In this document: positions 25,050 through 33,589 of the stretch, piece after piece
Position numbering within the stretch: the stretch's first letter is position 1
How the letters are laid out: every line of letters starts with the position of its first letter
DNA from: JAIQFV01 sp041494885
GTDB taxonomy: Bacteria > Acidobacteriota > Terriglobia > JAIQFV01
Assembly: GCA_041494885.1 (NCBI GenBank)
Contig: JBGQBO010000001.1
Coordinates: forward strand, 1-64,000
DNA length: 64,000 nt
Direction: 5' to 3'
Made by a program: the position numbers and the translations under genes
The notes under the pieces: generated by a model
What the model was told of the DNA's origin: nothing
Databases searched by the model: none
What the model saw: only the letters and a program-made list of their open reading frames with translations

Positions 25050-27488
25050 TCATTCCTGGCGCAATGCACCAACAGGGTTGATCAACGTAGCGCGGTGTGC
25101 AGGAAGGTACCCGGCAACCAAACCCACGGCCAGCAATATCCCGGCGACGATCGCGAAAGTCGATGGATCGGAAGCGGTGACATTGAACAACAATCCCGAC
25201 ATGAGTCGTGTCAGGGCCAAGCTTCCGGCCAGGCCAAGGACCACGCCGGCCAGAATCAATCTGAGGCTGTGTCCGAGGATCATGCCGAGCACCTGGGTCC
25301 GACCCGCCCCGAGTGCCATGCGGATGCCCAGCTCCCGCGTCCGCTGTTCGACGGAATAAGAGATCACGCCATAAATACCGACGGCCGCCAGGATAAGAGC
25401 GAGCCCGGCGAAGAGGGAAAGCAGCAACATCGACAGCCGGCGTTGCGCCAGGGACCGTGCCAGCAATTCGTCCATCATCCGCACCGCATACACCGGCTCT
25501 TCCGGATCGATCGCCTGCACCTGATGTTCGATGGCGCTGACCAGGCCGCGGGGATTGCTACCCGCCCGGATCGCCAGGCTCAAGTTCGGCCAGGGATTCT
25601 GGGCCTCGGGCCAGTAGACTTGCACGCGTGAGGCGGATTCCAGAGTGCGGAATCGCACATGCCGCACCACACCGACGATGGCCATCCAGGGAGCGGTTGA
25701 TTTCCCCCCGCCCCGGTGGAGGCGCTTGCCGATCGGGTCCTCGTTCGGCCAGAAAGTACTGGCCATCGATTCATCAATGATCGCAACCGGGTTGGCGGTC
25801 TCCGAATCCTGCTCCTCGAAATAACGCCCGCGTAGAAGATCGATTCTCATCGCCTGAAAGAACCCCGGGGTGATCGGCCGCATGTCGGCTTCAGGAGTCC
25901 GACGATCCGGAGGCACGGCCTCGGTATCAATCGTCGTCGTCCCGGAGCTTCCTTGTCCGCTGAGCGGGAGCGCTGAGATCGCCCCGGCTGCTTGAACCCC
26001 CGGTAACTCGCGGACACGACGGACCAGCTCACGATAGAAATTGCGAATTTTCACGGGATCGCCATAACGGGCCTCGGGGAGCGAAAGGCGCAGGGTCAGG
26101 ACGTTTTGGGCCTGAAATCCAGGATCGACATCCTCCAACCGCCAAAAACTCCGAATCAGCAGGCCTGCACCGGCCAACAAGACCAGCGAGAGGGTAACTT
26201 CCGCCACAACTAGGATGCCGCGCAGTCGATGATGGCCTCTTCCCTCCGTCCCGCTGCGCCCCCCTTCCTTTAGCGCCTCATGCGTGAAAGCCGACGATGC
26301 CTGTAGGGCGGGCCACAGCCCAAACAAGATCCCGGTCACCAGGGCAACCCCCATCGTAAAACCCAGGACCGGAAGATTCAAATGGACCTGGGCGATCCTG
26401 GGCAATGCGCTTTCGGCCTGGCGCGTCAGCACCCTTAAAGACCAGGCGGCCAGCACCAGTCCAGCCACAGCCCCCAGCAGCGAAAGCACGATGCTTTCAG
26501 CCAGGAGCTGTCGGACCAATCGACCTTTTCCCGCCCCCAATGCGGTCCGGATCGCCATCTCCCGCTCACGGCTGGAGGCCTTGGCCAGAAGAAGGTTGGC
26601 CACATTGGTGCAGGCAATCAATAACACCAGCGCCACCGCACCCATCAAAATAAGGAGGGCAGGCCGGAGATCTCCCACCATCTCCTCCAGCAACGGGTTC
26701 ATGATCACCCGGAAGCCAAAGCGTTGGTACGGATAGTTTGGTGCGCCCTCGATGATACGCTGCGAAACAACCTCCATGTCCGTCATGGCCGTCTCCGGGG
26801 AGACAGTGTCACGAATCCTTGCGACGACTGACAAGTAGTGGTTTCCTCGTTGATCCGCAGAGAGGTCTTGTGGGCTGAACGCGAGCGGCGTCCATAAGTC
26901 GGTCTCCTCGGGAAATGTGAATCCCTTCGGCAGAACGCCGATAATCTGAAAACTCCGGCCATTCACATTGATCATCCGACCAGGAAGGGACGGGTCCGAC
27001 CCGAACCTGCGTTGCCACAAGCCGTAACTAATGAGGGCGACAGTGTCCCTGCCAGGGGTTTCCTCATCTGCCACAAAGCCCCGCCCCAGAATGGGCTGCA
27101 CCCCCAACAATGGAAAGAAGCTTGGCGATACAGCAGCCCCATCGATATGCTCAGGTCGATCCCCAGCACTCACATTGAAGCTGTCGGTATTGATCGCAGC
27201 AAGGTGGGAGAACACCTTGAAATGCTGCCGCAAATCCATAAACTCGGGCACTGAAACTGCATTCCGGTCCTTCGGGATTCCGATTCCGGTGAATCGCATC
27301 CATAACATGACGATTTTATCAGGATTTTGAAAGGGCAAGGATTGGAGAAGCACCCCATGGACCACGCTGAACATCGCTGTATTCACCCCAATCCCCAGCG
27401 CGATCGTCAACACCGCTACGGCGGTAAACCCCGGGTTTTTTAGCATCAAACGGAGTCCAAACTTGAAGTCTTGCCAAAGAGTGTCCAC
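25050..27488 (-). CDS. ADOP-family FtsX/MacB-like permease
   Basis: A full-length (812 residues) member of the same family as the gene at 230-2743. The N-terminus MDTLWQDFKFGLRMLMKNPGFTAVAVLTIALGIG is standard for the family. Two FtsX blocks follow: LIACTNVANLLLAKASSREREMAIRTALGAG in the middle and YSVEQRTRELGIRMALGAGRTQVLGMILGHSLRL near the end. The protein closes with ATLINPVGALRQE. The gene converges on the Ehr cluster, with only 65 nt between stop codons. No ATPase or membrane-fusion partner is adjacent. Sequence divergence from the first ADOP in the periplasmic domains suggests a different substrate. Confidence 0.9.
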   Translation of the reverse strand: MDTLWQDFKFGLRLMLKNPGFTAVAVLTIALGIGVNTAMFSVVHGVLLQSLPFQNPDKIVMLWMRFTGIGIPKDRNAVSVPEFMDLRQHFKVFSHLAAINTDSFNVSAGDRPEHIDGAAVSPSFFPLLGVQPILGRGFVADEETPGRDTVALISYGLWQRRFGSDPSLPGRMINVNGRSFQIIGVLPKGFTFPEETDLWTPLAFSPQDLSADQRGNHYLSVVARIRDTVSPETAMTDMEVVSQRIIEGAPNYPYQRFGFRVIMNPLLEEMVGDLRPALLILMGAVALVLLIACTNVANLLLAKASSREREMAIRTALGAGKGRLVRQLLAESIVLSLLGAVAGLVLAAWSLRVLTRQAESALPRIAQVHLNLPVLGFTMGVALVTGILFGLWPALQASSAFTHEALKEGGRSGTEGRGHHRLRGILVVAEVTLSLVLLAGAGLLIRSFWRLEDVDPGFQAQNVLTLRLSLPEARYGDPVKIRNFYRELVRRVRELPGVQAAGAISALPLSGQGSSGTTTIDTEAVPPDRRTPEADMRPITPGFFQAMRIDLLRGRYFEEQDSETANPVAIIDESMASTFWPNEDPIGKRLHRGGGKSTAPWMAIVGVVRHVRFRTLESASRVQVYWPEAQNPWPNLSLAIRAGSNPRGLVSAIEHQVQAIDPEEPVYAVRMMDELLARSLAQRRLSMLLLSLFAGLALILAAVGIYGVISYSVEQRTRELGIRMALGAGRTQVLGMILGHSLRLILAGVVLGLAGSLALTRLMSGLLFNVTASDPSTFAIVAGILLAVGLVAGYLPAHRATLINPVGALRQE

Positions 27489-27669
27489 TATTCACCTCTC
27501 AGGGCACGTCATTTTCCAGGATCCAAATCCAGGAATAACCAAAAAGACACGAGTATCTGTGCAATTAGACTGCGGAAACCCGAAAAGGTTACGACAATTT
27601 TCACTTTATTCCAAGCGGCGGGGGTTCTCTACTGGCTGGCATCATTCCGCTGTCAATCCAAATAGACGG

Positions 27670-27712
27670 GGGACAAAGCAGACATCGCGTTCTTAGCGAT
27701 GCAGGGAGCACC
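27670..27712 (+). repeat. Degenerate copy of the hairpin repeat
   Basis: GCAGACATCGC-GTTCTTA-GCGATGCAGGG keeps only the inner six base pairs (CATCGC/GCGATG). Sequence and loop resemble the 62.2-kb copy (GTTCTTT loop, CATCGC/GCGATG inner stem). It lies between the permease gene and the metal-receptor gene. Confidence 0.5.
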
Positions 27713-27731
27713 CCATTTACCACGGGGAAAT

Positions 27732-28670
27732 TTACGACGGATTCTTCGACGCCTCCAGAAGGGCTTTGATCAGGTTGTCAAACAACGCCGTGTAAGTGCG
27801 GGCTGCGGGAATCAGCTCGATAGAAGAGGGAACCTCAATGAACCTCGCTTTCACTTTTTCGCGAAAGGCACGTTCATACTCCCGCGGCGTGTGGGGGTCA
27901 ATAATCACAATCTGAACCTTTGTACGATTAACTTGGTCGACGAGGGCCTCCGGCGAAAGGAGCTGGCCGGGGGTCCCTTTGCACGCGATGAAGGTCGGCC
28001 CGCCAATCTGTGAGAAATTCTGCCAGCCGCACTGGGTGGCGAACACGCGCAGACCCCTCAAGGTCTTCAGCGCCGTTTGCCACTCGATGATCTTCTCATT
28101 CAGTTCCTTGCCAAACTGATCCGCATTTGCGCGGAAGCGGGTGCGGGCCTGTGGCCTTAATTCGGAAAGCGCGGAGGCCACGTTTTTCGCGATGATCGGC
28201 CCGTTGTGCGGATTGAGCCAGAAGAAGGGGTCTCCATGCATAAATGAGACGTCGAAGTCTTCGAAGCAACTCGAGGTGGGCACGTTGATCCGTCGGGCAT
28301 TCCGCGACACATCAATCCAAAGAGGGCGCTTCAAGGGAGCTCCATGGTCTTTCTCCCAGGTCTTCACACCGTCGTAAATCGCAGCGGATTCATTAAAGAA
28401 GCCAGTCCAGACGATGGCGTCGGCCTGCATCAACCGCCGTCCCGCGATCGGTTCCACCTTAAGATCTTTTCTGAGGATACAGCCCTGGAAAAGGCTGAAC
28501 GTATCAACCTCCTCACCCCCGACCGCCTTGACGATTGCTTCGATGTCTGCTTCAGTTACAGCCACCTGAATTTTCCCTGGCGCCGCAACGAGGGGCAGAT
28601 TGGAAAAAAGCAGAAACGCCGACGTCGTCAACGCAGCTAGAATTAACTTACTGCCTCTCAGCCTAGTCAT
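27732..28670 (-). CDS. Metal (zinc/manganese) ABC transporter substrate-binding protein
   Basis: An exported receptor of the ZnuA/TroA type (312 residues): signal peptide (LILAALTTSAFLLFSNLPLVAA), two lobes joined by a long helix, and candidate ligands in MHGDPFFWLNPHNG (His), with Asp in VIIDPHTPREYERAF. The His-rich loop of classical ZnuA is missing. No permease or ATPase gene is in the window. A good ribosome-binding site (GGAGGAG) precedes the ATG. The ArsR gene 136 nt upstream on the same strand is a plausible regulator. Confidence 0.8.
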   Translation of the reverse strand: MTRLRGSKLILAALTTSAFLLFSNLPLVAAPGKIQVAVTEADIEAIVKAVGGEEVDTFSLFQGCILRKDLKVEPIAGRRLMQADAIVWTGFFNESAAIYDGVKTWEKDHGAPLKRPLWIDVSRNARRINVPTSSCFEDFDVSFMHGDPFFWLNPHNGPIIAKNVASALSELRPQARTRFRANADQFGKELNEKIIEWQTALKTLRGLRVFATQCGWQNFSQIGGPTFIACKGTPGQLLSPEALVDQVNRTKVQIVIIDPHTPREYERAFREKVKARFIEVPSSIELIPAARTYTALFDNLIKALLEASKNPS

Positions 28671-28806
28671 TGGTCTCCTCCTTCTTGGATTGAGTTGCTG
28701 GGTGAACCTCGGTAGATAGGGGGAAGGGGTTCAAGGCGAGGCCGTTGACCCAGCACTCGGCTGCCCCCATCCGGTCCCAGGAATTCAAGTGCCTCCAACG
28801 AGCCTC

Positions 28807-29217
28807 TCAGGTGCCCGGTCGATTCACCTGTGGCTCTCTCCGAGAGGCTGCGACTCGCAAGCCCAGTTTCTCGGCTTTGACCTTCAACCTTCTAATTGAG
28901 AAATCGAAGACGCTGTCGACGAGGCTTAGAATCCCAGCGTCCGCTATGGAGTAATGAACGATCGACCCTTCAGATCTTTTTCCAAGAATGGCGGCATCGG
29001 TGAGCACCTTCAGATGTTTGCTGATATTGGGTTGCTTGGCGTTCAATGCCGCCGCCATCTGCCCGACCGTTTTCTCGCCTCCCTTGAGCGAACGTAGAAT
29101 CCTCAGCCTCATGGGTGCGGCGAGAAGGCGAAATCGATGCGAGGCCACATCAATGAATTCCATCGAAACAATGCAATCGCTCATCCTTGAAGTCCCATGA
29201 TCCTCGAGATTCGGCAT
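28807..29217 (-). CDS. ArsR-family transcriptional regulator
   Basis: A winged-helix repressor: RFRLLAAPMRLRILRSLKGGEKTVGQMAAALNAKQPNISKHLKVLTDAAIL is the DNA-binding core, followed by the wing (SEGSIVHYSI). No ArsR/SmtB Cys metal motif is present. The first Met is used; a later in-frame ATG at 29184 (MSDCIVS) is also likely because AAGG lies directly before it. It is co-oriented with the metal-receptor gene downstream, so control of metal uptake is one possibility; its upstream neighbour, the PLP enzyme, lies only 36 nt away. Confidence 0.82.
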   Translation of the reverse strand: MPNLEDHGTSRMSDCIVSMEFIDVASHRFRLLAAPMRLRILRSLKGGEKTVGQMAAALNAKQPNISKHLKVLTDAAILGKRSEGSIVHYSIADAGILSLVDSVFDFSIRRLKVKAEKLGLRVAASRREPQVNRPGT

Positions 29218-29252
29218 CGCTCTGTTTGAAGAAAAGCATCTCCGTTGCCGTC

Positions 29253-30467
29253 TTAGGAAATGCGATTCAACGCTTGATCCAAATCATCCTTAATATCCTC
29301 AAAGTCCTCGCATCCGACCGAGATTCGCACTAATTCGTCGGCGATGCCCGCTTTCTTGCGCTCCTCTTCTGTGAAAGAAGCATGGGTCATCGAGGCGGGA
29401 TGTTCGATCAGGGATTCCACGCCACCGAGGGAAACCGCCAGGGTAAATAAGCCGACGTGGTTCATCACGATCTTTCCACCCTCAAGTCCCCCCGCTACCC
29501 CCAAGGCGATCATGGTTCCAAATCCATCCATCTGCTGGCGGGCGATGGCGTGTTGTGGATGCTCCAGTAAACCCGGATAATTCACCCAGCGAACCTTGGG
29601 ATGGTCCCTGAGGAATTGTGCGAGTTTCATGGCGTTCTCCTGAGCCCGTTCCACGCGCAGCGGCAGAGTCTGAACGCCTCGCAAAACAAGCCAGGCCTGA
29701 TGCGGGTCCATGGTGCCTCCCGTCAAGTTGAGGACGGGTTTGATTCGTTTATAGAGCTCTTCATCCCTTGCAATGATCATCCCTCCCACCACATCGCTGT
29801 GACCGTTAATAAATTTCGTCAGACTGTGGATCACAAGGTCCGCCCCGTGCTCCAAAGGCCGCTGTAGATAAGGACTGGCAAAGGTGTTGTCGACCACTAA
29901 GATCGCGCCCTGCCGCCGGGCGATTTCGGCGGCTCCCTCAAGATCCGTAATCTTCATGGTGGGGTTGGCCGGTGTTTCGATAAAGACGATTTGGGTGTTG
30001 GGATGAATCGCGTCGGCCAATTTATTGAGATTGGAGGTGTCGACAAACGCGGATTCAACTCCGAAGCGTGAGAAGATCTTTTCGAGCAACATGCGGGTCT
30101 GGCCGTAAACACTATCCGTGCTGACGATATGAGTGCCTCTCGAGGCCAGCGTCATAAAAACGGTTGAGATGGCCGCCATCCCTGTCGCCGTAGCCAGCCC
30201 TTTGAATCCGTTCTCGAGAGAGCAGACGTTTTCTTCGAGGGCGTTGACCGTCGGATTTCCCATGCGCGTGTAGATGTAACCCGGTCTTGTTCCGGAGAAC
30301 CGGGCCGCGCCTTCCTCTGCTGAGGGAAAGGAAAATGTCGAGCTTTGAAAGATGGGGACCGAAACCTCACCAAACTCGGAACATTTGAAATGACCCGAGT
30401 GAATCGCCTTCGTTGATTTATGCAATGAACCCGTTTTCTCGCCATGAAATAGAATGCCTGTTGTCAT
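29253..30467 (-). CDS. Cys/Met-metabolism PLP enzyme (methionine gamma-lyase or cystathionine gamma-lyase/synthase type)
   Basis: A 404-residue fold-type I PLP enzyme. It has YIYTRMGNPTVNALE at the active-site arm, ATGMAAIS near the phosphate cup, DNTFASPYLQRPLEHGADLVIHSLTKFINGHSDVVGG holding the PLP-binding lysine (SLTK), and the C-terminal SLGGVESLIEHPASMTHA motif. The methionine gamma-lyase-specific Cys is not visible (YGQTRMLL at that position), so gamma-lyase versus gamma-synthase cannot be settled from sequence. Its ATG overlaps the stop of the Hsp20 gene by 4 nt, so the two are translationally coupled. Confidence 0.87.
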   Translation of the reverse strand: MTTGILFHGEKTGSLHKSTKAIHSGHFKCSEFGEVSVPIFQSSTFSFPSAEEGAARFSGTRPGYIYTRMGNPTVNALEENVCSLENGFKGLATATGMAAISTVFMTLASRGTHIVSTDSVYGQTRMLLEKIFSRFGVESAFVDTSNLNKLADAIHPNTQIVFIETPANPTMKITDLEGAAEIARRQGAILVVDNTFASPYLQRPLEHGADLVIHSLTKFINGHSDVVGGMIIARDEELYKRIKPVLNLTGGTMDPHQAWLVLRGVQTLPLRVERAQENAMKLAQFLRDHPKVRWVNYPGLLEHPQHAIARQQMDGFGTMIALGVAGGLEGGKIVMNHVGLFTLAVSLGGVESLIEHPASMTHASFTEEERKKAGIADELVRISVGCEDFEDIKDDLDQALNRIS

Positions 30468-30958
30468 GAACGGCTCCTTTTCGTCGTCTCCCCGGCGATT
30501 TCCGCACAGATTCGCAGCACCCCATTGTGATACTCAGCGCTGACATTCTCCGGATCAATGGGTCGGGGCAGTTGGATGCATCGCTCGATTTCACCTTGAT
30601 TCAATTCATGGGAATGGGTTCTGTGACCCCCGATGGCGTCATCCGGGGTAGAAGCCGAGGTGATCTCGATGTGGTCCGGAAATACTTGGATATCCAAATC
30701 TGAGGGACTGGTCCCGGCCACGTCCGCCTCGATAATGAATTGAGAATTTAATTCAAACAGGTTGAACGTCGGGCTTTTCTTCTGCTCCACGATTGTTGAG
30801 AAGGGATCTTCCGAGCGAACACTCCGAGGACTCCTTCGAAACAACGGTCCCTCTTCCGCCGGACGGCCCTTCCCTGTTTCAGGCCCTCCCGCTTCCTCAT
30901 GAAAAGGGGTGACCGTTCGGGTGTGCACGATGATCGATTGCGTGTCCTTCATAGACAT
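30464..30958 (-). CDS. Hsp20/alpha-crystallin small heat-shock protein
   Basis: A 164-residue small chaperone. The N-terminal 70 residues are poorly conserved and charged. The alpha-crystallin domain starts around FNLFELNSQFIIEADVAGTSPSDLDIQV and ends with the hallmark A-x3-NGVL (AEYHNGVLRI). Such proteins hold unfolding proteins in a refoldable state. It is the first gene of a pair with the PLP enzyme, with a 4-nt overlap. Confidence 0.88.
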   Translation of the reverse strand: MSMKDTQSIIVHTRTVTPFHEEAGGPETGKGRPAEEGPLFRRSPRSVRSEDPFSTIVEQKKSPTFNLFELNSQFIIEADVAGTSPSDLDIQVFPDHIEITSASTPDDAIGGHRTHSHELNQGEIERCIQLPRPIDPENVSAEYHNGVLRICAEIAGETTKRSRS

Positions 30959-31153
30959 CTCCTCATCTGATTATTGGAAGGAATTTCCCCTCTTTTTCAA
31001 ATCTCGGAATAAAGGTTAGAACTTATTCAAGTCACCCTGGATCCTCCTTTTCATCCGGTGAGAACTGGCCTGGCGCAGCAGCCATGATTCTTTTTAGCTC
31101 TCTGACGCTCGTGCTTTGCTCTTGCCCTGGCTCCCTCCAAGAAAGTTGTCGAA

Positions 31154-31588
31154 CTACGTCCCGTTCTTCCCTCTTCTGCGGAAGGGCCTGTCTCTGGTGG
31201 CCAATGAACCGTGACCAGCCTTGTCCCCTTGTTTCGATTCTGAGGGACGGGAAAGGATGGAAGGACACTCTTGTCCTTTCAAAGGAGGGAAGGCATCCTC
31301 GCCGAACGTGGAAACCACATCAGTCACGAGCCCGGAAAAACACGAATGCACCCGGATCTCCCTCAACTGCAAAAGCTGCTTCAGGTCTTTCCCGATGGCC
31401 CCGCATAACAAGACTTCCACCCGATTTGACAGCAGGATCTGGACCCGGTCGTCTAATCCTCGATTGGAAATCCAGCGTTCGCTGACCAGTGAAGCCCCTT
31501 GAGCGTCAATCCACCAAATGGTGAGGTGGCGACAAAAGTCAAATGTCGGGGCGACTCGACCGTTGAACTCGGGCACAGCCATAAGCAT
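31154..31588 (-). CDS. NifX/NafY-like dinitrogenase cofactor-biosynthesis domain protein
   Basis: A 144-residue protein. The first 90 residues match the NifB/NifX-type cofactor-binding domain: MAVPEFNGRVAPTFDF at the N-terminus, then NRVEVLLCGAIGKDLKQLLQLREIRV ending in HSCFSGLVTDVV. Many such proteins are found outside nitrogen fixation and handle Fe-S or metal clusters. The C-terminal 45 residues are charged and look non-conserved. AGGAGG lies 4 nt before the ATG at 31588 and 10 nt before a second one at 31582. A sigma-54 promoter lies just upstream, and the next gene upstream codes for a sigma-54 activator. Confidence 0.75.
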   Translation of the reverse strand: MLMAVPEFNGRVAPTFDFCRHLTIWWIDAQGASLVSERWISNRGLDDRVQILLSNRVEVLLCGAIGKDLKQLLQLREIRVHSCFSGLVTDVVSTFGEDAFPPLKGQECPSILSRPSESKQGDKAGHGSLATRDRPFRRRGKNGT

Positions 31589-31611
31589 ATGCCCTCCTCT
31601 GCTGCTATCAT

Positions 31612-31628
31612 AGCAAGCGTCAAGCCAA
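31612..31628 (-). promoter_or_regulatory. Sigma-54 (-24/-12) promoter
   Basis: On the minus strand TTGGCTTGACGCTTGCT matches the consensus YTGGCACGRNNNTTGCW at all GG/GC core positions with correct spacing. It lies 24-40 nt upstream of the NifX-like start codon. Confidence 0.7.
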
Positions 31629-31702
31629 TCCCGAGACCGGTAATATTACATTGATTATTAGAGAGTTAGCTGCAAATGGCGGAAGGAGCAGAACTGGAGA
31701 TG

Positions 31703-31750
31703 ACTGCAAATTGCAAATATGGGAGCCGGTGTAGGGTTGCTTTTTGCAGT
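31703..31750. promoter_or_regulatory. Pair of GC-N5-GCA sites, likely activator-binding sites
   Basis: ACTGC-AAATT-GCAAA (31703-31717) and GTTGC-TTTTT-GCAGT (31736-31750) share a GTTGC-N5-GCAAC-like dyad. Their centres are 33 nt apart, about three helical turns, and lie roughly 90 and 120 nt upstream of the sigma-54 promoter, where enhancer sites usually sit. Confidence 0.5.
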
Positions 31751-31884
31751 GGATCAAAAACCTAGTTTGAACGGATCGAACCCAAAGACCGGGCTTTATG
31801 ACGATTCGATGTAACCGGAGGATCGGTAGTCAATTTCCTTGCGGGCACCAGCACATATCCCGTTGTGAGGCTAATCAACGGGCA

Positions 31885-33252
31885 TCATGCATCCTCGTTC
31901 GGGCGGAGTTGCTTCAACTTGCGCCACAGGGTGGTCTTGTGGACCCCGAGTTCGCGTGCGGCTGCCGCACGGTTTCCGTTATTGCGTCTCAATGCCTCCT
32001 GGATCAAAGACGCTTCCATTTCACGGAGATTGGCGGACTCTTTTTTCCACGCCTTTGGCTTCCCTTTTCTAATGCTTGAGGGAAGATCTTCCAGGCAAAT
32101 AATGTCCCGGCGGCACAGAACAAAAGCATGTTCAAGGGCATTCTGCAATTCACGAATATTCCCTGGCCATTCATGGGTCATCAGGCACCGCAGGGCTTCG
32201 GAATCCGGGGTCTGGATGTTCCTCCGATAACGTCGATTGAGCTTGCTGATGAAGTGTTGGATCAGCAAGGGAATGTCCTCTCGACGCTCCTTCAGCGGCG
32301 GAAGCGCAATCTGAACGACATCGAGGCGGTAATAGAGATCCTCGCGAAAGCGCCCCTCCCGAACCTCATTCTTGAGATCCTTGTGGGTCGCCGCAATAAA
32401 ACGCGCATCCGTATGCATCGGCTCGTTCGAGCCCAACGGCTCAAACACCCGTTCCTGAAGGACTCTGAGAAATTTCACCTGAATGGCAGGGGAGATATCA
32501 CCGATCTCGTCCAGGAATAGTGTTCCTCCCTGGGCGGCCGAGAGCCGGCCGGGTTTGTCGGACTGGGCGCCGGTAAAAGCGCCGGCTTTATAACCGAACA
32601 ATTCGGATTCCAGCAGGCTCTCCGGGAGGGCGCCACAGTTCAGGGTGAGAAGCGGCCGCGAAGACCGCTGACTGAGGTTGTGAAGAGCCTTAGCCAGGAG
32701 TTCCTTCCCGGTTCCGCTCTCGCCAATGAGCAGGACGTTGCAATCACTCTGGGCAATCTGCGGGAGGAGCTCAAAAATCCCCTGCATCCTGGAATTCTTG
32801 GATAACATCTCATGGAAACTGTACTTGTGCTCGGCTTCTCTCCGCAGTTCCTCTTCAGCCGAAAGATCCCTGAAGGTTTCCACCCCTCCAATGATGTTTC
32901 CGCGTTCATTCTTCAATACCGCAGTGCTGACGCTAATAGGGATTCGCAGACCCTGGGCGGAGAGGATTTGGACGGGTTTGTTCACTACGGGTCGGGCAAA
33001 CCGCATGGTCTCCTTCAAGGCGCATTCCCCTTCACAAATCTCCGCCTTCAGGACTTCCCAGCAGGGTCGGCCCACCGCCTCTCTCTGTTTTACCCCGGTG
33101 ATGATCTCCGCCGCCCGGTTAAAAGAGGTAATCAGGAAATCCTTGTCGACCGTGAACACCCCGTCATTGATGGAATCGAGAATGATCTTGAACTTAGCAG
33201 GATGTAAGAACTCCGGACCGGGCTGTACCTTGCCCTCAGAAGAAGGTCTCAT
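31885..33252 (-). CDS. Sigma-54-dependent activator with PAS sensor (NtrC-type)
   Basis: A 455-residue enhancer-binding protein. The N-terminal PAS domain (about residues 20-140) contains a Cys cluster, C-X9-C-X3-C in PCWEVLKAEICEGECAL, which could bind a metal or sense redox state. The AAA+ domain follows: Walker A GESGTGKE, sigma-54 contact loop GAFTGA, Walker B LFLDEIGD and the R-finger region FREDLYYRLDVV. A C-terminal Fis-type HTH (NRAAAARELGVHKTTLWRKL) binds DNA. There is no receiver domain. It lies directly upstream of the sigma-54 promoter of the NifX-like gene on the same strand, and matching dyads lie before both genes. Confidence 0.92.
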   Translation of the reverse strand: MRPSSEGKVQPGPEFLHPAKFKIILDSINDGVFTVDKDFLITSFNRAAEIITGVKQREAVGRPCWEVLKAEICEGECALKETMRFARPVVNKPVQILSAQGLRIPISVSTAVLKNERGNIIGGVETFRDLSAEEELRREAEHKYSFHEMLSKNSRMQGIFELLPQIAQSDCNVLLIGESGTGKELLAKALHNLSQRSSRPLLTLNCGALPESLLESELFGYKAGAFTGAQSDKPGRLSAAQGGTLFLDEIGDISPAIQVKFLRVLQERVFEPLGSNEPMHTDARFIAATHKDLKNEVREGRFREDLYYRLDVVQIALPPLKERREDIPLLIQHFISKLNRRYRRNIQTPDSEALRCLMTHEWPGNIRELQNALEHAFVLCRRDIICLEDLPSSIRKGKPKAWKKESANLREMEASLIQEALRRNNGNRAAAARELGVHKTTLWRKLKQLRPNEDA

Positions 33253-33267
33253 TTTGCAGCCTCCAAT

Positions 33268-33282
33268 GTTGCAACGTGCAAC
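33268..33282. promoter_or_regulatory. Dyad GTTGC-N5-GCAAC upstream of the activator gene
   Basis: GTTGCAACGTGCAAC is a near-perfect dyad centred 23 nt before the activator start codon. It shares its pattern with the two sites upstream of the NifX-like gene, which suggests autoregulation. The remaining gap to 33589 shows no gene. Confidence 0.5.
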
Positions 33283-33589
33283 GCTTTGGAGAGGTTACAC
33301 CATGGTGCTTGTAAACGCAAACGGTTTGGGGCTCTGTCGATTCAGAGCGTGAGAAGCCATTCGTGATCGATGAACTCCACTGGGGTCGATTGGAAAGGGT
33401 CCCTCAATCAGCTCACACGGCCTTAGCACCGCGTTCATTGATGGGAGCCCTACCACCTGTCTCTAAATAACGATTGGAAAGAAGCAACTCTTTGCCACTT
33501 TTTCCCTCTAACAAGGCTAGATTTGCAAATTCTCCATTAATTCCCTTTGGGGGGACCTTTGAAGACCCCTTGGCCGCGTGAGGTGGGTC

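Noticed and set aside
31154..31588. Evidence for nitrogen fixation
   Set aside because: Only a NifX-like domain is present; no nifHDK, nifB or nifEN is in the window and such domains are common elsewhere.
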